From assembly GCA_905178155.1 (NCBI GenBank), contig CAJINV010000005.1, positions 8,922,825 through 8,957,317 of the forward strand: DNA of 34,493 nt, in the 5' to 3' direction. The stretch comes from Amoebophrya sp. A120. Taxonomy: Eukaryota; Sar; Dinophyceae; Syndiniales; Amoebophryaceae. This document shows, one piece after another, positions 29,649 through 34,493 of the stretch. How positions within the stretch are numbered: position 1 is the stretch's first letter; every line of letters starts with the position of its first letter. A program made the translations under genes and the position numbers. Under the pieces are notes generated by a model. The model made no database searches. It was not told the DNA's origin and saw nothing but the letters and a program-made list of their open reading frames with translations.

Positions 29649-29988
29649 TCACGAGTGACCGTCGTCTCCGGCAGATTCGGGTTCGAAGTCAGAAGAGTGT
29701 GTCACTCGCCTGTCGATATCAAATGCAAAAATGTCTGGGTCTGCAAGAGTCATGCTGCTTTTGCATGACACAAAAGGTCTGGCATGGAAGCTCTAGCATC
29801 ACAGGTTTCGAGAAGCTTCCGCAATGCCGAATCTGCATCACAAATGCCCGACTTTGGTGACAGAAAGTGGGCAGCTTGTGCTGCCTATGCATGAGAGATT
29901 TTTATGTGTTGTGAAATGCGCATCACAAGTTTGTATTCTTCCAGACCCAGACATATTTGCAATTCATAGTCGAACCGGTTCGGCGATT
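29649..29988 (-). pseudogene. Possible terminal exon or gene remnant carrying an introner
   Basis: Removing the introner at 29717-29968 leaves a minus-strand frame that begins after a possible acceptor (GTTTTGCAG, 29989-29997). It reads ESPNRFDRRVTHSSDFEP and ends at TGA (29649-29651), ~28 residues in all. No upstream exon was recognised, so this could equally be part of the KH-gene leader. Very tentative. Confidence 0.2.
29717..29968. mobile_element. Introner element, family A, outside supported coding sequence
   Basis: The ends are TATCAAATGCAAAAATGTCT and a segment ending ACATATTTGCAATTCATA. The TSD GTCGA lies at 29712-29716 and 29969-29973. It lies ~425 bp upstream of the KH-protein start codon. 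Confidence 0.83.
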
Positions 29989-31204
29989 CTGCAAAACTGG
30001 ATTAATCCGCAACAGAAACCGCCATTTCTAGAAATCATATGTGCAGAGGTACGGAACTGCTACATCTTTTTGTTTTTTTTTTTTGGAAGCTCGCTAAAGC
30101 CGATGAATTGCATATAAGCATATGATTCGGTGGATTTCCGAAAGTGCAAGGAAGCGGTTAAAAAGTTGTCGCTTCGAAAAATGTTGAAGACCGTAGTGCA
30201 AAACTACGTGCGCAAGTAACTATCTCGCGCTCCGCTACCGGTAAGTTCGCTACCTACCGCCCCCGTGCAAGAACGAGAGCCGTCCGCAAGGACGGGAATC
30301 TAACGGCTGCTACCCGCTTCGAGGGCGTTCTCCTGTCGACGAAGCGCTGCAAACCTCGCACCACCTTCTGCCGTTGCCGATCAAAAGTAAACGCGAAGCT
30401 CACGGCGCTTCGTCGACAGGAGAACGCACTCGAAGCGGGTAGTAGTTCAACAAGAAGAAGCTCAAGAAACTTTTCTACTCACACAGAAACGACTTCTTGT
30501 GATGTATGCAGGAGAGCTTCTCGAACTTCTTCTCGTTGAACTACTTCTCGACTTTCGAAAAGAGCCGACAGAAGCTACGAAGAGTTGCCTCCACGTATCT
30601 TCCGTTCTTGCCGCGAAACCGTAAGGTTCTCTGTTAGTATTGATTTTTAGGTCGTTCAAGGAGGTAGAGTAAGAATTAGAAAGTACAGGTGAGCGCGCGT
30701 TCAAAAGTAATTTCAACATCAACATCTTTACTAGAACATCATTCTGATTCTCTGTACAATTCTAGATCACAGAACCTCGCGACGTAGAAAATTATTGGCT
30801 CGCGAAACTGTACAAGCTCAGCATTTCTTTCCGTACTAGTAGTGCCATAATATTTTTTCTAGAAGATCTAGATCTCGGAGTCGGACCTCAAGTACAACGT
30901 GGAAGCGCTTATTTCGCCGGAGCTGTACTTCTGTTGACACTTGTTCTACGAAGATTTCACTCTGCGAGCGGAACAACAGCAATCTTCCCCAGAAGTGTAA
31001 GTAGAGGAAAAATTTCGTTTGCGGTTTCATTGCTAGGAACAGACTGGGGGACTTACTGCAGCAAGAACTAGGCATGGTACGGAATAACAGCAGCTCCATC
31101 GTGTTTCGTGTTTTTGCTCTAAAAGGAATTGGAAAAGTAACGAATAAAGATCCTAAAGGAAGCTCATTTAGAGAATTGCACTACATAAAGCGGTAGACAC
31201 TTGA
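29989..31204. other. Gene-poor region upstream of the tandem repeats
   Basis: It contains the inverted repeat described separately and short ORFs without motifs (30462-30725 and 30836-31099 on the minus strand). No tRNA, rRNA or spliced-leader sequence was recognised by eye. Confidence 0.45.
30311..30441. repeat. Long inverted repeat (37-bp arms, 57-bp loop)
   Basis: The left arm at 30311-30347 (TACCCGCTTCGAG...GAAGCGC) and the right arm at 30405-30441 are complementary at 36 of 37 positions. The centre is CTCCTGTCGACG. A transcript would form a stable hairpin. No flanking target duplication or coding function was seen. Confidence 0.8.
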
Positions 31205-31570
31205 CACACATACAAAGGAGGTTGCTGGTCTCCGGTCCTCGGTCCTCACTCCATCACGAGGTAATATATGAGGAGATAAGAAGGTAGAAGCACCAGACAC
31301 ATAAGAAGGAGGTTGTTGGTCTCCGGTCCTCGGTCCTCACTCCATCGCGAGGTAATATATGAGGAGATAAGAAGGTAGAAGCACCAGACACATAAGAAGG
31401 AGGCTGCTGGTCTCCGGTCCTCGGTCCTCACTCCATCACGAGGCAATATATGAGGAGAGTAGAAGGTAGAAGCACCAGACACATAAGAAGGAGGTTGTTG
31501 GTCTCCGGTCCTCGGTCCTCACTCCGTCGCGAGGTAATAGATGCCGTAATAAGATAGAAGGCACAAGCAC
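31205..31570. repeat. 91-bp tandem repeat, about four copies
   Basis: GGTCTCCGGTCCTCGGTCCT recurs at 31227, 31318, 31409 and 31500, exactly 91 bp apart. The rest of each unit (TAATATATGAGGAGATAAGA, AGAAGCACCAGACACATAAG) is nearly identical. Since 91 is not a multiple of three, the minus-strand ORFs through it are not a protein repeat. The last copy diverges after ~31540. Confidence 0.9.
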
Positions 31571-31603
31571 CAGGCGCATGCGCGGGGCGGAGCCTGCCGA
31601 CCC

Positions 31604-31960
31604 GGGTGCGTTTCGCAGTGTTGCCAATGCTTTTCTTTGCCTTGGCGGCGCCTGCGTGTAATTCGCAGGCGGTGGGGCCGGGACGACTTTTGGCGCCCGC
31701 CCCCTTGGTGCGTTTCGCAGCGCGGCCCGTGAGTCGTTGCGGGCAAATCTGCGTGTAATTCGCAAGGGGGCAGGGGGCCGCCGCAGGCCGGGTGCGTGCG
31801 TTTCGCAGTGCTGCCGATGCTTTTGCCTTGGCGGCGCCTGCGTGTAATTCGCAGGCGGCAGGGCCGGGACGACTTTGGGCGCCCGCCCCCTTTGTCCGTT
31901 TCGCAGTACGGGCCGCGATGCGTCGCGGGCTGTATCTGCGTCCAGTTCGCTTGTGTTGTA
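31604..31960. repeat. 190-bp GC-rich repeat, about two copies
   Basis: TTTCGCAGTG at 31611 recurs at 31801. The intervening CTTGGCGGCGCCTGCGTGTA, TTCGCAGGCGG and GGGCCGGGACGACTTT are repeated in order. Inside each unit, CGTTTCGCAG and GCGTGTAATTCGCA words also repeat at half-unit scale. Confidence 0.8.
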
Positions 31961-31963
31961 AGA

Positions 31964-32175
31964 TCTTTTTATTTTTTGAAGAAGAAGAAGAAGATCCTCA
32001 TCTTCAAAAAAAAAGATCGTCTTCTTCTTAGAAGAAAAAGATCTTTTTTTTTGAAGAAGAAGATCAAAAAAGATCGGCTTCTTCTAAGAAGGAGACGATC
32101 GGTTTTTTTGAAGAAGAAGAAGATTCTCTGCTTCTTCTTCTTCAAAAAGAGCTTCGTTTGGAAGGAGAAGATCTT
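31964..32175. repeat. GAAGAAGATC/GATCTTCTTC low-complexity palindromic tract
   Basis: This purine/pyrimidine-alternating tract consists of AAGAAGAAGATC, TTTTTTTGAAGAAGAAGATC and CTTCTTCTTAGAAG. It is rich in inverted repeats centred on GATC. ORFs crossing it (runs of K/E or F/L) are artefacts of composition. Confidence 0.8.
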
Positions 32176-32182
32176 CGTCGGG

Positions 32183-32350
32183 GGCGGTCCCCCCCGGATC
32201 GGTTTGCGGCCGCGCGCATGGCGCCTGCGTTTCGGCATGGCGGGCGCCCGCTCGTGGCGCCCCCCGCGCACCGCAACGCCCGCGCCCACTATCTGTTGGG
32301 CCCCCGGGCCGCGTTTTGTTTTGGGCCCGAGGGCCGTGCCGCGAAAGAAT
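32183..32350. repeat. GC-rich compound repeat, block 1, copy 1
   Basis: It carries CCCCGGATCGGTTTGCG, then GCGCCTGCGTTTCGGCA, CTCGTGGCGCCC, and after a copy-specific insert CCCGGGCCGCGTTTTGTTTT and GGGCCCGAGG. The same order recurs at 33398-33495 (partial) and 34355-34493. Confidence 0.75.
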
Positions 32351-32854
32351 CTATCACGAAGCCCGGCAGCGCGCGCATTGTTGCTCCGCGCCTGCCCTGG
32401 CACTGCCGTTCCCGCGCTTGTGCGTTCCTCGCCTGCTCGGACGCTTTGGCTGCGGGCCTCGTGCCTCGCTTTTGTTTGTCGCCCCCCCCCCGATCTATTT
32501 GCTTCTGCTGTTCTGCTCGTCATAAGTGATTGCGTTTCTCGTGACCCTGCGGCGCGTGGGTTTGTTGTTGCCTAGTGTCTCGTGGCCGATATGCCAGCGC
32601 TGTGCTGTGTACATGTTTGCGCATTATGTCACTAAAAGCTTCTACGTATTCTATTGGCGCGCCTTCGTATCTATTGTCGGGAAGCGTTTCCCGTGTGTAT
32701 CTATCCCGAGGGCGATTGTTTTTCGTGTGCGGCCCTGTTTCGGCGTGTGGCGCCCGCCGTTCGCCACCCCAATGCGCGCCCCGCCCGCGCCCTCCCCCGC
32801 CGTCGTGTTTCCCCCGCCCCTGGTCCCTAGGTCCCGCGGCCATCGGGGGCGCGG

Positions 32855-33085
32855 GGCGCGTCTTCTTCGTTCCGCCTCGCCCTTGGCTCGTCGCTGTGGT
32901 CCCTAGGGCCCGCGACAGCCGACAGGGGGGGAGGTAGGGCGGCCGGTTTCCGGCACCGCCTGCCCCGCCCGCGGGCGGGGTTTGCGCATCTCTCCTTAGG
33001 ACATAACTGCGACGTGCGGAGCGTTCGCGCTTCCCGTTTTGGCGGGTTATGCCTGTGCCCGTCGTCTTCGCGCCTCCCTGGCCCC
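32855..33085. repeat. GC-rich compound repeat, block 2, copy 1
   Basis: From TCTTCTTCGTTCCGCCTCGC at 32861 through GTGGTCCCTAGGGCCCGCGA, GGTTTCCGGCACCGCC, the 18-bp palindrome CCCCGCCCGCGGGCGGGG (32963-32980), CCTTAGGACATAACTGCGAC and GGGTTATGCCTGTGCCCGTC. No coding motif is present. Confidence 0.85.
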
Positions 33086-33137
33086 GGTGGTTCGATGTGG
33101 TCCCTAGGGCCCGCGGCCATCGGGGGCGCGCGTTGCG

Positions 33138-33360
33138 TCTTCTTCGTTCCGCCTCGCCCTTGGCTCGTCGCTGTGGTCCCTAGGGCCCGCGACAGCCGGC
33201 AGGGGGGGAGGCGGGGCGGCCGGTTTCCGGCACCGCCTGCCCCGCCCGCGGGCGGGGTTTGCGCATCTCCCCTTAGGACATAACTGCGACGTGCGGAGCG
33301 TTCGTGCTTCCCGCTTGGGCGGGTTATGCCTGTGCCCGTCGCTCGTCTTCGCGCCTCGGC
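33138..33360. repeat. GC-rich compound repeat, block 2, copy 2
   Basis: Begins 277 bp after copy 1 with the same order of segments and near-identical sequence, including the CCCCGCCCGCGGGCGGGG palindrome at 33240-33257. Confidence 0.85.
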
Positions 33361-33397
33361 CTTCCTTGAGCCCCGGCGCAGCGTTCGCGTTTTCTGC

Positions 33398-33495
33398 TTG
33401 GGTGGCCCCCCGGATCGGTTTGCGCCCGCGCGCCGGGCGCCTGCGTTTCGGCAGCTCGTGGCGCCCTCCCCCGCGCGGCGCGCCCGCGCCTGCAA
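33398..33495. repeat. GC-rich compound repeat, block 1, copy 2 (partial)
   Basis: It carries CCCCGGATCGGTTTGCGCCC, GGGCGCCTGCGTTTCGGCAG and CTCGTGGCGCCCTCCC, then breaks off into a GAAGATC tract instead of continuing to the GGGCCCGAGG end. Confidence 0.75.
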
Positions 33496-34065
33496 AAAAG
33501 TAAGATCTTCTTCTTCTAAGAAAAAGCCGATCTGTTTTTTTGAATGAAGAAGACGCAGAAGATCTTTTGTTTGAAAAAGAAGCGTCGTCTTTTTCAAAAA
33601 AAAGATCTTCTTCGAGAAGTGATCCTCTTCAAAAAGATGAAGAGGGCGATCTTCTTCATTCTTCGTGAAGAAGATCTTTTTCTTCTTCAAGAAAAGAAGA
33701 TCGCGTTCTTCTACGACGAAGATGATCTGTTTTTTCAAGACGACGAAGAAGATTTTTTTTTTTTTTGAAGAAGAAGAGTCTTCTTCTTCACAAAAAAGAC
33801 CTTCTTCGAGAAGTGATCTTCTTCAAAAAGATGAAGAAGAGGATCTTCTTCGTTCTTCTTTTTTGAAGGAGAAACGCTTCGTCTTCGTGAAGAAGATCTT
33901 CTTCTTCGTGTTTGAACGAAGATAGAAGATCTTCTTCAAAAAGGTCCTCTCGCTGAAGAAGAGGAGCTTCTTCATTCTTCGTGAAAGAAAAAGCTCTTCT
34001 TCTTCGTGGAGAAGATCGTCTTTTTGGAGAAGATCTTCTTCCGCTCTTCCGCTCGTGAAAGTGTG
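33496..34065. repeat. Long GAAGAAGATCTTCTTC palindromic tract
   Basis: About 570 bp of AAGATCTTCTTC and GAAGAAGATC words, with sub-repeats such as CTTCTTCGAGAAGTGATC (near 33610 and 33805) and CTTCAAAAAGATGAAGA. Many GATC-centred inverted repeats are present. All ORFs through it are low-complexity F/L/K/E strings. Confidence 0.85.
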
Positions 34066-34091
34066 GGGCGCGCTTGCTCTCCTGCTCTCCT

Positions 34092-34330
34092 GCGTCTTCT
34101 TCGTTCCGCCTCGCCCTTGGCTCGTCGCTGTGGTCCCTAGGGCCCGCGACAGTCGACGGGGGGGGGCGGGGCGGCCGGTTTCCGGCACCGCCTGCCCCGC
34201 CCGCGGGCGGGGTTTGCGCATCTCCCCTTAGGACATAACTGCGACGTGCGGAGTGTTCGTGCTTCCCGCTGGGGCGGGTTATGCCGGTGCCCGTCGTCTT
34301 CGTTCGCGCCTCGGCCTTCCTTGCCCCGGC
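34092..34330. repeat. GC-rich compound repeat, block 2, copy 3
   Basis: The same segment order as copies 1 and 2, starting TCTTCTTCGTTCCGCCTCGC at 34095, with the palindrome at 34195-34212. It is followed directly by block 1 copy 3. Confidence 0.85.
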
Positions 34331-34354
34331 GCAGCGTTCGCGTTTTCTGCTTGG

Positions 34355-34493
34355 GTGGCCCCCCGGATCGGTTTGCGCCCGCGCGCCGGGCGCCTGCGTT
34401 TCGGCAACTCGTGGCGCCCTCCCCCGCGCGGCGCGCCCGCGCCTGCTACCAGCGGGGCCCCCGGGCCGCGTTTTCTTTTGGGCCCGAGGCCCG
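34355..34493. repeat. GC-rich compound repeat, block 1, copy 3 (runs off right edge)
   Basis: It carries the block-1 segments through CCCGGGCCGCGTTTTCTTTT and GGGCCCGAGG up to the window end, so the satellite continues beyond it. Confidence 0.75.

Noticed and set aside
143-29968. CRISPR array or dispersed bacterial-type repeats
   Set aside because: The repeated TTCCAGACCCAGAC and GGTCTGGAA segments are inverted ends of intron-like elements with target duplications. They are not direct repeats with uniform spacers, and the genes are eukaryotic.
29609-30117. Plus-strand frame that stays open across the excised introner at 29717 (SLACRTGSAILQNWINPQQK)
   Set aside because: It runs opposite to all supported genes and has no recognisable domain. 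The reverse strand offers an equally weak alternative. Transcript data would be needed.
30200-30310. Possible tRNA or small structured RNA (CCGTCCGCAAGGACGG hairpin)
   Set aside because: No full cloverleaf, anticodon arm or T-loop consensus could be drawn. Only an isolated short hairpin is present.
31796-32575. 259-codon plus-strand open frame
   Set aside because: It crosses GC-rich repeat and GAAGATC tract. It is low complexity with no domain.
32827-33738. 303-codon minus-strand open frame
   Set aside because: It spans two copies of a nucleotide-level satellite and a palindromic tract, and the repeated residues simply follow the DNA repeat.

Overview
The window looks like nuclear DNA of a protist with short intergenic spacers and heavily interrupted genes. 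The best fit is a syndinian dinoflagellate of the Amoebophrya type. Five supported protein genes all lie on the minus strand between positions 1 and 29292. They are cut by about 20 short non-canonical introns plus 5 GT-AG introns. The non-canonical introns are introner-like elements: 140-290 bp long, with terminal inverted repeats and 4-7 bp target-site duplications (TSDs). The lineage call rests on established knowledge that such introners are abundant in Amoebophrya-type genomes. It is inference, because no rRNA or spliced-leader gene is present.

Layout, left to right. Positions 1-663 hold the 5' end of a low-complexity protein that runs off the left edge. Positions 1703-10994 encode a ~910-residue serine/threonine protein kinase in 10 exons. 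Its catalytic-loop exon follows a 4.6-kb intron that holds four extra copies of the intron acceptor plus catalytic-loop exon start, separated by GC-rich and hairpin-forming minisatellites. Positions 14207-17136 encode a ~626-residue ZIP-family zinc/metal transporter with a His-rich loop. Positions 18389-19833 encode a 249-residue protein resembling the small (beta) subunit of TFIIF. Positions 22381-29292 encode a ~1722-residue KH-domain RNA-binding protein with a long Q/N/G/Y-rich region. The genes look like ordinary, independent housekeeping or regulatory functions on one strand, not an operon.

Each gene model was assembled by removing the introner plus one copy of its target duplication. 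For four genes this gives a continuous frame with a total length divisible by three, which is strong internal support for the exon boundaries. Five introner families (A-E, defined by their terminal repeats) sit side by side, sometimes in the same gene and in both orientations.

Positions 29293-34493 hold no convincing gene. They contain one introner, a 37-bp inverted repeat, a 91-bp tandem array, a 190-bp duplication, (GAAGATCTTC)-like palindromic tracts and a GC-rich compound repeat that continues off the right edge. This looks like satellite or heterochromatic DNA.
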